A stretch of 64,000 nt of DNA from Rhizobium sp. Leaf371 (lineage in GTDB: Bacteria; Pseudomonadota; Alphaproteobacteria; Rhizobiales; Rhizobiaceae). Shown here piece after piece: positions 16,518-26,880 of the stretch (its first letter is position 1; each line of letters begins with the position of its first letter). The notes under the pieces were generated by a model. The model made no database searches, was not told the DNA's origin, and was given only the letters and a program-made list of their open reading frames with translations. Location of the stretch: positions 62,002-126,001 of the forward strand of contig NZ_LMQB01000001.1 of NCBI RefSeq assembly GCF_001424045.1. The letters are read 5' to 3'. Both the position numbers and the translations under genes were made by a program.

Positions 16518-17621
16518 ATGACCATGACTGCGAGCGCGGAGACGAGAGCCGCCCCGACCGACGCGGATATCCGGCCGGTTTCCGGTGTGGCGCAAGCTGC
16601 CGAGACGCCCGTCGTGTGGCTCGACGGCGTCTTCCGGCATTTCGGCGAGACCGCCGCGCTGGACGGAATCTCCCTTTCGGTGCGCAAGGGCGAGGTGCTC
16701 GGCATCATCGGTCGCAGCGGCGCCGGCAAATCGACATTGATTCGTTGCCTGAACGGTCTGGAGCGCCCGGACCGCGGCACGATCGAGATCGAGGGCCGTG
16801 ATATTACCGGGCTTTCCGAAGCCGAACTCCAGCCCCTGCGCCGCCGCATCGGAATGATCTTCCAGCACTTCAATCTTCTCTCGGCAAAGACCGTGGCGGA
16901 AAACGTCATGCTGCCGCTGAAGATCGAGGGCATGCCGCGGGCGCAGCGGCGCGTCCGGGCGGCCGAACTGCTCGATCTGGTCGGTCTGTCCTCCAAGGCC
17001 GATGCCTATCCCTCGGCGCTCTCCGGCGGGCAGAAACAGCGGGTGGGGATCGCCCGGGCGCTGGCCGCGCGGCCGGCGCTGCTGCTTTCCGACGAAGCGA
17101 CCTCCGCGCTCGATCCGGAAACGACGGCGTCGATCCTGTCTCTCCTGAAGGATATCAACACGCGCCTCGGCCTGACCATTCTCCTCATCACCCATGAGAT
17201 GGAGGTCGTGCGCGGCGTTGCGGATCGGGTCGCGGTGATCGATGCCGGCAAAATCGTCGAGGACGGCCCGGTCTGGTCGGTGTTCTCCGATCCGAAGGCG
17301 GCGACCACGAAGAGCCTTCTCGGCGCGATCCGCCCCGGCCTGCCGCCGGCCATCGCCGCAGACCTTGCGGCGCGCGGCGAACAGGTGCTCAGCGTCGATC
17401 TGGTCGGCCCGGAGGCCTCGACGCTTCTTCCCGCGCTGTCCATCGCGCTCGGCGCGCCGGTGCGCCTCGTGCATGGCGGCATCGATCATATCCAGGGGCA
17501 GTCGGTCGGCCGCTTCTTCATCACGCTTGCCCCCGGCGCCTCGCTGCCGCAGGCGATCGCCTTCCTGACGCGCCACGGCGCCCATGTGGAGACCACCGGT
17601 CATGTCGCCGATCCTGTTTGA
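16518..17621 (+). CDS. metN: Methionine ABC transporter ATP-binding protein
   Basis: A 367-residue ATPase of the MetNIQ importer. Walker A is GRSGAGKST, the signature is [16 protein letters not shown], and Walker B is [14 protein letters not shown], with the switch His in [10 protein letters not shown]. After the ATPase domain, residues 270-367 form the NIL domain ([33 protein letters not shown]), which in E. coli MetN binds methionine for trans-inhibition. About 35 extra residues precede the ATPase core. The ATG at 16518 follows AGGAAGG. Its 3' end overlaps metI by 20 nt. Confidence 0.95.
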   Translation: MTMTASAETRAAPTDADIRPVSGVAQAAETPVVWLDGVFRHFGETAALDGISLSVRKGEVLGIIGRSGAGKSTLIRCLNGLERPDRGTIEIEGRDITGLSEAELQPLRRRIGMIFQHFNLLSAKTVAENVMLPLKIEGMPRAQRRVRAAELLDLVGLSSKADAYPSALSGGQKQRVGIARALAARPALLLSDEATSALDPETTASILSLLKDINTRLGLTILLITHEMEVVRGVADRVAVIDAGKIVEDGPVWSVFSDPKAATTKSLLGAIRPGLPPAIAADLAARGEQVLSVDLVGPEASTLLPALSIALGAPVRLVHGGIDHIQGQSVGRFFITLAPGASLPQAIAFLTRHGAHVETTGHVADPV

Positions 17622-18255
17622 TCTTCTGCTGCGGTCTCTCTGGGAGACCGTCCTGATGACGCTCGCCTCCGGCATCATCTCGCTGGTCGCCGGCCTGCCG
17701 CTCGGCCTTGCCCTGGTGATGACCGGCAAGGGCGGCATTTCGGAGAACCTCTGGGTCAACCGCGTGCTCGGCGCTGTCGTCAACGGGTTCCGCTCGGTGC
17801 CGTTCATCATTCTCCTCGTGGCACTCATCCCCGTCACGCGCGTCATCGTCGGCAGTTCGATCGGAACATGGGCGGCGATCGTGCCGCTCTCCATCGCCGC
17901 CACGCCCTATTACGCCCGCATCGCGGAGGTGTCGCTGCGCGATGTGGATCGCGGGCTGATCGAGGCGGTGCGCTCCATGGGCGGCAATCGCTGGACGATC
18001 GTGCGGGAGGTGCTGCTGCCGGAAGCGCTGCCCGGCATCGTCGCCGGCTTCACCGTCACGCTCGTCACGCTGATCGGTGCCTCGGCCATGGCCGGCGCCA
18101 TCGGCGCGGGCGGGCTCGGCGATCTCGCCATCCGCTACGGCTATCAGCGCTTCGAGACATCGGTCATGATCGCGGTCGTCGTCGTGCTCATCGTGCTGGT
18201 CTGTGCCATCCAGTGGATCGGCGATCGTCTGGTCGATCGCCTCGACCATCGGTGA
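17602..18255 (+). CDS. metI: Methionine ABC transporter permease
   Basis: A 217-residue inner-membrane permease with five to six helices. The EAA loop ([30 protein letters not shown]) couples it to MetN. The phrase [20 protein letters not shown] is typical of MetI. The start at 17602 yields the normal family length and has GGAG upstream. An in-frame ATG at 17584 would add six residues. The gene overlaps metN by 20 nt, which implies coupled translation. The next gene, an NtaA/DmoA-type monooxygenase, starts 61 nt later. Confidence 0.94.
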   Translation: MSPILFDLLLRSLWETVLMTLASGIISLVAGLPLGLALVMTGKGGISENLWVNRVLGAVVNGFRSVPFIILLVALIPVTRVIVGSSIGTWAAIVPLSIAATPYYARIAEVSLRDVDRGLIEAVRSMGGNRWTIVREVLLPEALPGIVAGFTVTLVTLIGASAMAGAIGAGGLGDLAIRYGYQRFETSVMIAVVVVLIVLVCAIQWIGDRLVDRLDHR

Positions 18256-18316
18256 TCGCAGCGCCGTTTCCGCATCAGGCCCGGCCTGTCGTGCCGGGGA
18301 ACCCAAGGAAGTGCCC

Positions 18317-19645
18317 ATGTCCAAGCAGATGCATCTCGGTGCCTTCATGCGGCCTGTCAGCCTGCACACCGGCGCCTGGCGCTATCCCGGCGCGGCCCCG
18401 GACGCGAACTTCAGCTTCCCGCATCTGAAGCGCTTCGCGCAGACGCTGGAGGCCGCGAAGTTCGATGCCTTCTTCATGGCCGATCACCTGGCCGTGCTCA
18501 ATATGCCGGTGGAGGCGCTGAAGCGCAGCCATACGGTGACCTCGTTCGAGCCCTTCACGCTGCTCTCGGCGCTCGCGGCCGTCACCGAGCGGATCGGCCT
18601 CGTCGCCACGGCTTCCACCACGTTCGATGCGCCCTATCACATCGCGAGGCGCTTCGCCTCGCTCGATCACATCAGCGAGGGCCGGGCCGGGTGGAACATC
18701 GTCACCACCTCCAACCCGGATGCCGCGCTCAATTTCGGCCTCGACGAGCATGTGGAGCATGGCGAGCGTTATCGTCGGGCGCGCGAGTTCTTCGATGTCG
18801 TCACCGGCCTCTGGGACAGTTTTGCCGACGATGCCTTCCTGCGCGACCAGCAGAGCGGGCTGTTCTTCGACCCCGAGCGCATGCATGTGCTCGACCATCA
18901 GGGCCCGAGCCTTACCGTGCGCGGGCCGCTGAACATCGCCCGCCCGCCACAGGGCTGGCCCGTCATCGTGCAGGCGGGGCAATCCGAGCCCGGCCGTCAG
19001 CTTGCCGCGGAAACGGCCGAAGTGATCTTCGCAGCCCCGCGCGATCTGGCCGGCGGGCAGGAGCTTTATGCCGACATCAAGGGGCGGCTCGGCGCGCTCG
19101 GTCGGTCGCGCGATCATTTAAAGATCCTGCCGGCCGCCTTCATCGTCATCGGCGATACGATCGAGGAGGCGCGGGAGAAGCGCGCGCTGCTCGACAGTCT
19201 GGTGCATTTCGAAAGCGGCATCGCATCGCTGTCGATCGCGCTCGGCCTCGACGCCTCGCATTTTCCGCTCGATGCGCCGCTGCCGCGCGATCTTGCCGAC
19301 ACGAATGCCAGCAAGACGGGCCGGCAGCAGGTGTTGCGGCTGGCCGAGACCGAGAAGCTGACGGTGCGGCAGCTGGCGCAGCGCTATGGCGGCTATTCGG
19401 GCCTTGCCTTCGTCGGCACGCCGGAAAGCGTGGCCGACGAGATGGAAACCTGGATCGATTCGGAGGGATCGGACGGCTTCAACGTGGTGTTCCCCTATCT
19501 GCCGCAGGGTCTCGACGATGTGGCGCAGCGGCTCGTGCCCGCGTTGCAGCGACGCGGTCGCTTCCGCAGGGAATACGAAGGCACGACGCTACGCGATCAT
19601 CTCGGCCTGCCGCGGCCGGGCAACCGGTTCTTTCCCAAGGCGTAG
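18317..19645 (+). CDS. LLM-class flavin monooxygenase, NtaA/SnaA/DmoA-type
   Basis: A 442-residue FMNH2-dependent monooxygenase of the nitrilotriacetate/dibenzothiophene/dimethylsulfide monooxygenase family. Diagnostic phrases are LGAFMRPVSLHTGAWRYP, FDAFFMADHLAVLN, RIGLVATASTTFDAPYHIARRFASLDH, RAGWNIVTTSNPDAALNFG and RPPQGWPVIVQAGQSEPGR. It needs a partner flavin reductase, which is not encoded nearby. The position 61 nt after metI, same strand, with AAGGAAG before the ATG at 18317, suggests one operon. I infer that MetNIQ may import an organosulfur or amino-acid-like compound that this enzyme oxidises; the substrate itself is unknown. Confidence 0.9.
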   Translation: MSKQMHLGAFMRPVSLHTGAWRYPGAAPDANFSFPHLKRFAQTLEAAKFDAFFMADHLAVLNMPVEALKRSHTVTSFEPFTLLSALAAVTERIGLVATASTTFDAPYHIARRFASLDHISEGRAGWNIVTTSNPDAALNFGLDEHVEHGERYRRAREFFDVVTGLWDSFADDAFLRDQQSGLFFDPERMHVLDHQGPSLTVRGPLNIARPPQGWPVIVQAGQSEPGRQLAAETAEVIFAAPRDLAGGQELYADIKGRLGALGRSRDHLKILPAAFIVIGDTIEEAREKRALLDSLVHFESGIASLSIALGLDASHFPLDAPLPRDLADTNASKTGRQQVLRLAETEKLTVRQLAQRYGGYSGLAFVGTPESVADEMETWIDSEGSDGFNVVFPYLPQGLDDVAQRLVPALQRRGRFRREYEGTTLRDHLGLPRPGNRFFPKA

Positions 19646-19660
19646 GGTGGGGTCGAGAGG

Positions 19661-21193
19661 CTACGTCTCCTCGATGCGCCGCTCGTCGTCGGGGAGGACG
19701 GCCAGTTCGCGCCAGTCGATCTCTTCGAGAAGCTGGTTGTATTCGTCGACATTCAGCCGGTTGCCGGTTCGCAGCCGCTCCAGGGTCTTGCGCTGGGCGT
19801 CGATCGCCTCCAGCGCGAGGGCGCGGTAGGTCTGGAGCGCATCGGCACCCGACGTATCCGCCAATGCGGCACGCTCGATGGCGAACTTGCTGCGCACCAG
19901 CTCTGCCTCGGGTCCTGTGCGATCGCCGATCCGTTCGAGCCCGGCGGAGGCGATCTCAAGCCGGAAATCGGTCATGTCGCGGGCGCCCTGTTCGCGTTGG
20001 TCGAGGCCGAGCAGCCGGATAAGCGGCGCAAGCGTCAGCCCCTGCAGGACGAGCGTGGCGAGAACCACGGCGAAGGCCGCAAGCAGAACGAGATCGCGCT
20101 GCGGGAAATCAGCGGGCAGCGCGAAGGCGGTGGCCAGGGTGACGAGGCCGCGCATGCCGCACCAGGCCGCAAGAACCGATTGGCGCATATTCGTCTGTTC
20201 TTCGCTGCTGAGCAAAGCGTTGCGTAGGCGGTTGAAGCCGATGAAGACGACGAAGCGGACGATGACGACGGTCGCGACCACGGCGGCAATGAAACCGGAT
20301 GCATGGATCAGCCGCTCGGTCGTCATGCCGCCGATGATGTCGCGCACCTGCATGCCCATCAGCAGGAAGGCCATGACGTTGAGCACGAAGACGACGGCGC
20401 TCCACACCGCATAGGACTGGACGCGCATGCGGGCAGAGGAGCGGCTGGTGCTGCTGGCGGCGATGGTCATGGCGAAGGCGACGATGGCGAGCACCGCGGA
20501 CAGGCCGAGATGTTCGGCGATGATCCACAGCAGGAACGTCTGGACGAATTGCAGCAGGTTGCCGCCGAGCGTGCCGGCGACATAACCGGTGACGCGCGAC
20601 GTGGCCCAGGCCGCGGCCATGCCGAGGAGGATGCCGCCCGGCGCGGCGATGGCGAAGTGCAGCGCGACCGCCGGCCCGAGCCCGCCCGAGGTCTGCACCG
20701 ACAGTGCCGCGCCGAAGATCAGGAGCGCGGCGGCATCGTTGAACAGGCTTTCGCCGCGCAGGATCGCATCCGTGCTGCGGGGAATGGACATGCCGGAAAG
20801 GACGGCGGTCGCGGCCGCGGCATCCGGCGGCGCGACGATCGCGCCGAGAACGAGCGCCGCGGCGATCGGCAGGCCGGCATAAGTGGCGCCGATGAAGGCG
20901 ACGGCAAGGGCAGTGGCGACCACGCCGCCGATGGCAAACACGATCAGCGCCGCCCAGTAGCGCCGCGCCGTGTTGACCGGGAAGTCGAAGGCGGCATCCA
21001 TGAGGGCCGGGGCGATGAAGAGCGCGAGCGCCGTTTCCGGTTCCAACGCGATATAGGGCACGCCCGGCACGAGCGCTGCGGCAACGCCGGCCATGGCCAG
21101 CATGGAGGGATAGGGCACCGACAGGCGCCGCGACACCTGAAGAAGGGCGATGGCCACGAGGAGAAGAACGAGGAGGCTCTCAAAGAAGTTCAT
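19661..21193 (-). CDS. CPA1-family Na+/H+ antiporter
   Basis: A 510-residue membrane protein with about 12 helices. It has the CPA1 signature LGAIVAPPDAAAATAVLSG, with the transport Asp in the PPDAAAA segment. The segment ESLFNDAAALLIFGAAL is the equivalent of the ND motif, and CGMRGLVTLATAFALP carries the conserved Arg. The C-terminal 120 residues are soluble and coiled-coil-like (MTDFRLEIASAGLERIGDRTG and on), a typical bacterial YjcE-like tail. The ATG at 21193 begins the first helix. It converges closely with the monooxygenase gene, leaving 15 nt between the stops. Confidence 0.92.
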   Translation of the reverse strand: MNFFESLLVLLLVAIALLQVSRRLSVPYPSMLAMAGVAAALVPGVPYIALEPETALALFIAPALMDAAFDFPVNTARRYWAALIVFAIGGVVATALAVAFIGATYAGLPIAAALVLGAIVAPPDAAAATAVLSGMSIPRSTDAILRGESLFNDAAALLIFGAALSVQTSGGLGPAVALHFAIAAPGGILLGMAAAWATSRVTGYVAGTLGGNLLQFVQTFLLWIIAEHLGLSAVLAIVAFAMTIAASSTSRSSARMRVQSYAVWSAVVFVLNVMAFLLMGMQVRDIIGGMTTERLIHASGFIAAVVATVVIVRFVVFIGFNRLRNALLSSEEQTNMRQSVLAAWCGMRGLVTLATAFALPADFPQRDLVLLAAFAVVLATLVLQGLTLAPLIRLLGLDQREQGARDMTDFRLEIASAGLERIGDRTGPEAELVRSKFAIERAALADTSGADALQTYRALALEAIDAQRKTLERLRTGNRLNVDEYNQLLEEIDWRELAVLPDDERRIEET

Positions 21194-21323
21194 CGATCGC
21201 GCTTCATTCCCTCAAGGCCGATGGCGGCTTCGTCGTGCCACGACTGTGCCTCAGCCGTGGACGTGGGTCCAGAGCGGGACGGGCCGAAAAGGGCTTTCGG
21301 ACCCTGCGCCGAAGCGCCAGGCC

Positions 21324-22481
21324 TTATTTCATCAGGCCGGCAGCGCGCAGGGCCGCTTCGATGACGTCCTTGACGCCTTCCGGCTTGGCCTTTCCCGGCC
21401 AGGCGGCAGAGAAGAGCGAGGCGGTCCCAGCGCTGTTGCCAGCGCCAGTGCCAGCGTTGTTGCCAGCGCTGTTGCCGGCTGCCTCGGCACGGGCCGATGC
21501 CGGCTGCGGGCGATGCGCCCTCTTCTCGAACGAGGCCGTGAGGCCCCAGCTACGGGCGATGTGGAGGGTGGAGGAGATCCCGACATCCAGCATGTAGGGT
21601 GCCGCCTCGCCATAGCCGCTCGCCGTATCGAGCGGCGTCCCATGGCCCATGCCGCGCACCAGAAAGAGGTCGAGAACCTCGCGCCCGGCACTGTCCACCC
21701 AGATATGCCGTTCCTGACCATCCACCGTCTCGACGCGTTCGGGACGGGCCGCGACGCCGAGCGCGTCCCGCCACTGGTCGATCAGCGCGCCGGCATTCTT
21801 GTCGGCGACGGTGCTGTCGGCCGTGCCTTGCCAGATCGAGATGGTCGGCCAGGGACCCTTGTGCGGCGAGGCGGCGGACAGCAGCGCCTGCAGCCTGTCC
21901 GCGTCGGGCAGGCCATGGCCACGCATGCGGTCGAAGGCTTCCGGCACGGTTCTGGCTGCGCCATGCGGCAGGCCGGCGATGATGGCGCCGCCGGCGAAGA
22001 TCTCGGGGTAGGTGGCCAGCAGCGAATTCGCCATCGCCCCGCCGGCCGACAGGCCGGTCACGTAGACGCGGCGCCGATCGATCCCGTGATCGGCGATCAT
22101 CGTCGCGATCATCTCCCGGATCGAAAGCACCTCACCGGAACCGCGGGTCACGTCGGGCTTTGAAAACCAGTTGAAACAGAGATTGCCGTTGTTGCTGCGG
22201 CTCTGCTCCGGGTAGAGCACGGCAAAGCCGTATTCCTCCGCCAGAGCCGACCAGCCGGAGCCGCGATCGTAGCCTGCCGCGTTCTGCGTACAGCCGTGGA
22301 GCACGACGACCAGCGGCGGCGCGCCTTTCGGCTTTTCAGGCATGCTGTACCAGCCCGTGAGCTCGCCGGGGTTGCTGCCGGTGATGTCGAGCGGGCGCAA
22401 CGCCGACGTTGCGGGCTGGAGACCGTCCGGCCGGGTGCGCAGGCGTGCCAGACGTTCGATCGTGTCGGATAGTTTTCTCAT
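21324..22481 (-). CDS. PHB-depolymerase-family esterase (type 1 catalytic domain)
   Basis: A 385-residue alpha/beta hydrolase of the poly(3-hydroxybutyrate) depolymerase/feruloyl-esterase family. The oxyanion region is LVVVLHGCTQNAAGYD. The nucleophile motif is VYVTGLSAGGAMANSLL, and the catalytic His lies in VRGMGHGTPLDT. There is no signal peptide at the N-terminus (MRKLSDTIERLARLR), so it may act inside the cell or leave by another route. Between the catalytic domain and the C-terminus is a low-complexity stretch, AGNSAGNNAGTGAGNSAG, encoded by a 12-bp tandem repeat. The last 30 residues (KAKPEGVKDVIEAALRAAGLMK) look like a small helical tail. Confidence 0.85.
   Translation of the reverse strand: MRKLSDTIERLARLRTRPDGLQPATSALRPLDITGSNPGELTGWYSMPEKPKGAPPLVVVLHGCTQNAAGYDRGSGWSALAEEYGFAVLYPEQSRSNNGNLCFNWFSKPDVTRGSGEVLSIREMIATMIADHGIDRRRVYVTGLSAGGAMANSLLATYPEIFAGGAIIAGLPHGAARTVPEAFDRMRGHGLPDADRLQALLSAASPHKGPWPTISIWQGTADSTVADKNAGALIDQWRDALGVAARPERVETVDGQERHIWVDSAGREVLDLFLVRGMGHGTPLDTASGYGEAAPYMLDVGISSTLHIARSWGLTASFEKRAHRPQPASARAEAAGNSAGNNAGTGAGNSAGTASLFSAAWPGKAKPEGVKDVIEAALRAAGLMK
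21427..21474. repeat. 12-bp tandem repeat, four units, coding
   Basis: ccagcgctgttg (21427), ccagcgccagtg (21439), ccagcgttgttg (21451) and ccagcgctgttg (21463), followed by a degenerate fifth unit. On the minus strand it encodes four Ala-Gly-Asn/Thr-Ser/Asn/Gly blocks in the esterase. The unit is a multiple of three. Confidence 0.85.
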
Positions 22482-22596
22482 GGCCGTCTCCGGGCTCTGG
22501 GCCGGACCCCTGGGAATATCGGGTGGCGCATGGTGCAGTGCACAACAGATGGGGCGCCATCATGGCGAGACAAGGGCAAGGCAGGCTCACGGGCTG

Positions 22597-23772
22597 TCAT
22601 TGCTGCAATTCTAGAATATTCGCGACGACCCGCAGGAAAACGCGTGACCCGCGCTCGATCAGCGCATCCGGAAAATCATAGTCGGGATTGTGGAGTGCGG
22701 GATGCGCTTCGCCGCTGCCCAGAAACAGCATGGCCGAGGGGCCGCAGGCGCCGAACCGTCCGAAATCCTCCGACCCCCGCATCGGCAGTCCCGCCGCGTC
22801 ATGGTCGATGCCCTCCTGGTCGAGCGCCTGCCGGAGATGCGCGACCGCTTCCGGCGCGTTCTCGCAATGCTGAAAGATATCCGCGTAAGAGTGGGAAAGG
22901 CGCAATCGCTCCTCTCCGGCCGTTTGCGCGATCAGCGCTTCGGCGCGGGCGCAGAGATCGGCCATGCCGTCATCGGTCAACGTGCGCAGCGTCGCCCAGA
23001 TTTCCGCCCGGCCGGGGGCAATGCCGAAGGCGGGCTCGCCGAGAACGGCATGGGTCAGCGTGACCATGGCGAAATCCGCAGCCGGGAAGCGGCCGGTCGT
23101 CAGGGCGGTCAGTTGCGGCATCAGGCGGGAGACGGCGAGCATGGGCGAGATGCCCGTTTCCGGCATGGAGGCATGCGCCGTCCTGCCGTCGAGGATGACG
23201 CGCAGGCCGCGCGAGGCGCAGTTGACGGGACCGGAGGCGAGCGCGACATGTCCGAGCGGCAGGCCGGGCAGGTTGTGCAGCGAGAAGGACATGTCCGGGC
23301 GAATGTCTTCGAAAGCGGGATCGGCGATCACGGCGGCGGCACCCGCGCCGGTTTCCTCGGCCGGCTGGAACATCAGCACCACGCGTCCGCGCAAGGGCCT
23401 CTTCCGGGCCAGGCCGCGACCGAGCGCCGCGACGATCGCCATATGCCCGTCATGCCCGCAGAGATGCCCCTTGCCGGGATATTCGGACCGGTGCGGCGCG
23501 TCGGAGATTTCCGGGATCGGCAGGGCATCGAGTTCGCAGCGAAACAGGAGCGTCGGCCCCGGTGCGCTGCCGGCAAACACCGCCGCCACGCCATGTCCGG
23601 CCTGTCCGCTATGTCCGCCAAGGCTGGTGAGAACACGGTCCGGTTTCAAAGCTTCGAGATGCGCCTGCACCCGCGCTGCGGTTTCGCGCTCCTCGCCCGA
23701 AATTTCCGGGTGGCGGTGCAGGTCGTGCCGGAACGCCACGAGGGCGGCGAGGTCGTTCTGGTCGAGAAACAT
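22597..23772 (-). CDS. M20-family amidohydrolase (hippurate/IAA-amino-acid hydrolase type)
   Basis: A 391-residue metallopeptidase-fold amidohydrolase that would cleave N-acyl amino acids or similar amides in the cytoplasm. The opening is DLHRHPEISGEE. Metal-site motifs are LCGHDGHMAIV (Cys and His ligands), MFQPAEETGAGAAAV (catalytic Glu pair), SLHNLPG and the C-terminal GSEDFGRFG. The dimerisation/lid domain (TAHASMPETGISPM) is intact. The substrate is not assignable. The ATG at 23772 has only a weak binding site. It lies downstream of the copper gene cluster on the same strand but 120 nt away. Confidence 0.9.
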   Translation of the reverse strand: MFLDQNDLAALVAFRHDLHRHPEISGEERETAARVQAHLEALKPDRVLTSLGGHSGQAGHGVAAVFAGSAPGPTLLFRCELDALPIPEISDAPHRSEYPGKGHLCGHDGHMAIVAALGRGLARKRPLRGRVVLMFQPAEETGAGAAAVIADPAFEDIRPDMSFSLHNLPGLPLGHVALASGPVNCASRGLRVILDGRTAHASMPETGISPMLAVSRLMPQLTALTTGRFPAADFAMVTLTHAVLGEPAFGIAPGRAEIWATLRTLTDDGMADLCARAEALIAQTAGEERLRLSHSYADIFQHCENAPEAVAHLRQALDQEGIDHDAAGLPMRGSEDFGRFGACGPSAMLFLGSGEAHPALHNPDYDFPDALIERGSRVFLRVVANILELQQ

Positions 23773-23895
23773 GCAGGCCCTTCCGCTCGATGCGGCGCCA
23801 TCTTATCGCGTGAAAGCGACGCGACAATGCTTCCGCCTCGGGCATCCACCGTATTTTCGGGCGCGTCAGCCGCCGGATTTCAGGCTGGTTACGCC

Positions 23896-24342
23896 CTAGC
23901 CGAGATTGGCACGCCCGAAGCGGGCGGAGACCTCCGGCAGGTCCGCCTCGGGTGGGGCGTCGGCGAAATCGGCGAGGATCGGGCAATCCGGGCGATCGTC
24001 TCCGTGGCAGTTGCTTGCGAGATGCCGCAGCGTTGCCGTCATCGCCGCGATGGCGGCAGCCTTGCGGTCGAGTTCGGCGATATGCTCGAGCGCGATCGCC
24101 TTCACGTCGCCGCTGGCCCGCCCGCGATCGTGCCAGAGCGCCAGCAGCGTCTTCATCTGCTCGACCGAGAAGCCGAGATCGCGGGCGCGGCGGATAAAGC
24201 GCAGCGTATGAATGTCGGCGTCCTCATAGGTCCGGTACTGCGCCTCGCTGCGATGGGCGGGCGCGATCAGGCCGATCTGCTCGTAATAGCGAATCATCTT
24301 GGAGGATACGCCGGAGGCTTTTGCGGCTTGGCCGATGTTCAC
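23896..24342 (-). CDS. cueR: Cu(I)-responsive MerR-family regulator CueR/HmrR
   Basis: A 148-residue MerR-family activator. It has an N-terminal winged helix ([26 protein letters not shown]) and a dimerisation helix. The C-terminal metal loop has the two-Cys CueR pattern ([10 protein letters not shown]), which in E. coli CueR binds Cu(I) or Ag(I). It overlaps the copA stop by 4 nt (ATGA), so it is translated from the copA transcript and would autoregulate through the copA promoter. Its two probable targets are the promoters at 26881-26911 and 27246-27276. Rhizobial literature often calls this gene hmrR. Confidence 0.93.
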   Translation of the reverse strand: MNIGQAAKASGVSSKMIRYYEQIGLIAPAHRSEAQYRTYEDADIHTLRFIRRARDLGFSVEQMKTLLALWHDRGRASGDVKAIALEHIAELDRKAAAIAAMTATLRHLASNCHGDDRPDCPILADFADAPPEADLPEVSARFGRANLG

Positions 24343-26849
24343 GATGCCATCCTTTCCAAGGGAGCGGAGGGAGAGATGCGGCGCAGGCGCAGCGCATTGC
24401 CGAGGACGAAGACGCTTGAGAGGCTCATGGCGCCGGCCGCGAGGATCGGAGACAGGAGCGTGCCGTTCACGGGATAGAGGAGACCCGCGGCCACCGGCAC
24501 GAGGCTGACATTATAGGCGAAGGCCCAGAACAGATTCTGGCGGATGTTGCGGATCGTCGCCCTGCTGATCGCGATCGCGCGGGGCACGCCGCCAAGATCG
24601 CCCGACATCAGCACGATATCGGCGCTTTCCATGGCGATGTCGGTGCCGGTGCCGAGCGCGATGCCGATATCGGCTTCCGACAGCGCCGGCGCATCGTTGA
24701 TGCCGTCGCCGACAAAGGCAAGGCGGCCCTCGCGCCGCAGGGCCTGCACCGCCGCGACCTTGCCGCCGGGCAGGACTTCGGCCACCACCGTGTCGATGCC
24801 GAGCACACGGGCGACGGCGTTCGCCGTGCGGCCGTTGTCGCCGGTGATCATCACGACCTTGAGGCCCGCGGCCTTCAATGCCGCGATGGCGGCGGCGCTG
24901 CCCGGCTTGACCGGATCCGTGACGGCGATCATGGCGGCAAGCCTGCCGGCAACGGCCGCATAGATCGGCGACGTCCCGGCATCGCCGAATGCGACCGCCT
25001 GCGGCGCAAACCCGGAAACGTCGATGCCGCTGTCGCGCATCGCGCGGTCGGAGCCGACCAGGACGGCTTCACCCTCGATCATGCCCCTGACGCCGGAGCC
25101 AGGAAGGGCTTGGAAATCGGTGACATCCGCAAGCACGACCTTGTCTCCACGCGCTGCGGAGACGATGGTGGCGGCGATCGGATGCTCCGAGCGGGCTTCG
25201 AGGCTTGCGACACGGCGCAGGACATCCGCGCGTTCGAAGCCGGGCGTCAGCACGAAAGCGGTCAGTTCCGGCTTGCCTTCCGTCAGCGTCCCCGTCTTGT
25301 CGAAGGCGACGATGTCGACATCGCGCAGGGCCTGCAAGGCATCGCCCTTGCGGAAGAGGATGCCGAGCTCGGCAGCGCGTCCGGTGCCGACCATGATGGA
25401 GGTCGGCGTTGCCAGACCCATGGCGCAGGGGCAGGCGATGATGAGAACGGCAACGGCATTGATCGTCGCGAGGCCGAGCGACGGCGTCGGCCCGAAGACG
25501 AGCCAGGCCGCAAATGTCAGCAGGGCGGCGGCGAGAACAGCGGGCACGAAACGCGCAGTGATGCGATCGACCGTCGCCTGGATCGGCAGTTTCGAACCCT
25601 GTGCCGTCTCGACCATGCGGATGATCTGCGACAGAAGCGTCTCCGACCCCGTCTTCGTTACGACGACATTGAACGTGCCCGTGCCGTTGATCGTGCCGCC
25701 GACGACGGAGGCGCCTTCCGCGACGGAAACGGGCAGAGGTTCGCCCGTGATCATCGACTGATCGACCAGCGACCGGCCTTCCACGACCTCGCCATCGACC
25801 GGAATTTTCTCGCCGGGGCGGATGAGCACGCGATCGCCCTTTTTCACCGTGCCGACCGGAACCTCGACGATCCCCTCCGCCCGGATCACGCGCGCGGTCC
25901 TTGCCTGAAGACCCATCAGCCGGCGGATCGCCTGGCCGGTGCGGCCTTTCGCGCGGGCTTCGAGCATCCGGCCAAGCAGGATCAGCGTGACGATGACGGC
26001 GGCCGCCTCGAAGTAGACGTTGTCGGTGCCCGGCGGCAGCGCGGACGGCAGGAAGGTCGAAAGGACGGAATAGGACCAGGCGGCCGAGGTGCCGAGCACG
26101 ACGAGAGCATTCATGTCGGGCGCGAGCCGAAGCAGGTTCGGCACGCCTTTGCGGAAGAAGGTGAGGCCGGGACCGAAGAGGACCAGCGTTGCCAGCACGA
26201 ATTGCAGGCGGCGGCTGCCCTCCATGCCGAGCGTCGAGATGACCCCGTCATGGATGGCCGGCACGAGGTGCGCGCCCATTTCGAGAAGGAAAAGCGGAAG
26301 GGTGAGCACGGCAGCCAGGCTGAAGGCGCGCGCGAGCCGTTTTGCCTCGCGCGATCGGCGATCGCCGGTCTCGTCGACATCGCTTGCGGGTTCGCCCTCC
26401 GCCTCTGGTCTGACGCTGTAGCCGGCCTTGGCCACGGCCGCCTCGATCGTCGCGACATCCGTGCCGTCCAGCCGTTGGACGGTCGCTGTCTCGCTCGCGA
26501 GGTTGACGCTTGCCTCGATGACGCCGGGCACGGCTGCAAGCGCCTTTTCCACCCGGGCGACACAGGAGGCGCAGCTCATGCCCTCGATCGGAAACGTCTG
26601 CGTGACGCGCCGTGGCGCATAGCCGGCGGCTTCGATCGCTGCGACGATCGCCCCGTTCTGAAGGTCTGCGGCATGGGTCACGGTGGCCCGCTCGGTCGCG
26701 AGATTGACGCTGGCATCGATGACGCCGGGGAGGGCGGCGAGCGCCCTCTCGACCCGCCCCACGCAGGAGGCGCAGTTCATGCCATCGACGGCAAGCGTCG
26801 TCGTCGCGGAGGCGGAATTGGGGGGCCGGAGAGGCGTATGCACGGTCAT
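24339..26849 (-). CDS. copA: Copper-translocating P1B-type ATPase CopA/ActP
   Basis: An 836-residue Cu(I)-exporting ATPase. It has two N-terminal heavy-metal domains, with GMNCASC (Cys at residues 26 and 29) and GMSCASC (93 and 96). Eight membrane helices follow, with the transport motif CPC at about 473-475 ([13 protein letters not shown]). The phosphorylation site is DKTGTLTEG (Asp about 517), the actuator motif is TGEPLPV, and the hinge is [10 protein letters not shown]. The length is normal for two-domain rhizobial ActP. It is transcribed from a CueR-type promoter upstream, and cueR is coupled to its stop codon. Confidence 0.96.
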   Translation of the reverse strand: MTVHTPLRPPNSASATTTLAVDGMNCASCVGRVERALAALPGVIDASVNLATERATVTHAADLQNGAIVAAIEAAGYAPRRVTQTFPIEGMSCASCVARVEKALAAVPGVIEASVNLASETATVQRLDGTDVATIEAAVAKAGYSVRPEAEGEPASDVDETGDRRSREAKRLARAFSLAAVLTLPLFLLEMGAHLVPAIHDGVISTLGMEGSRRLQFVLATLVLFGPGLTFFRKGVPNLLRLAPDMNALVVLGTSAAWSYSVLSTFLPSALPPGTDNVYFEAAAVIVTLILLGRMLEARAKGRTGQAIRRLMGLQARTARVIRAEGIVEVPVGTVKKGDRVLIRPGEKIPVDGEVVEGRSLVDQSMITGEPLPVSVAEGASVVGGTINGTGTFNVVVTKTGSETLLSQIIRMVETAQGSKLPIQATVDRITARFVPAVLAAALLTFAAWLVFGPTPSLGLATINAVAVLIIACPCAMGLATPTSIMVGTGRAAELGILFRKGDALQALRDVDIVAFDKTGTLTEGKPELTAFVLTPGFERADVLRRVASLEARSEHPIAATIVSAARGDKVVLADVTDFQALPGSGVRGMIEGEAVLVGSDRAMRDSGIDVSGFAPQAVAFGDAGTSPIYAAVAGRLAAMIAVTDPVKPGSAAAIAALKAAGLKVVMITGDNGRTANAVARVLGIDTVVAEVLPGGKVAAVQALRREGRLAFVGDGINDAPALSEADIGIALGTGTDIAMESADIVLMSGDLGGVPRAIAISRATIRNIRQNLFWAFAYNVSLVPVAAGLLYPVNGTLLSPILAAGAMSLSSVFVLGNALRLRRISPSAPLERMAS

Positions 26850-26880
26850 CGGGAAGCGTCCCTGTTGTCATCTGCCGGTA

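Noticed and set aside
21284-21300. Short hairpin CCGAAA/TTTCGG downstream of the esterase gene as a terminator
   Set aside because: Only 6 bp, no T-run on the minus strand, so not supportable as a terminator.
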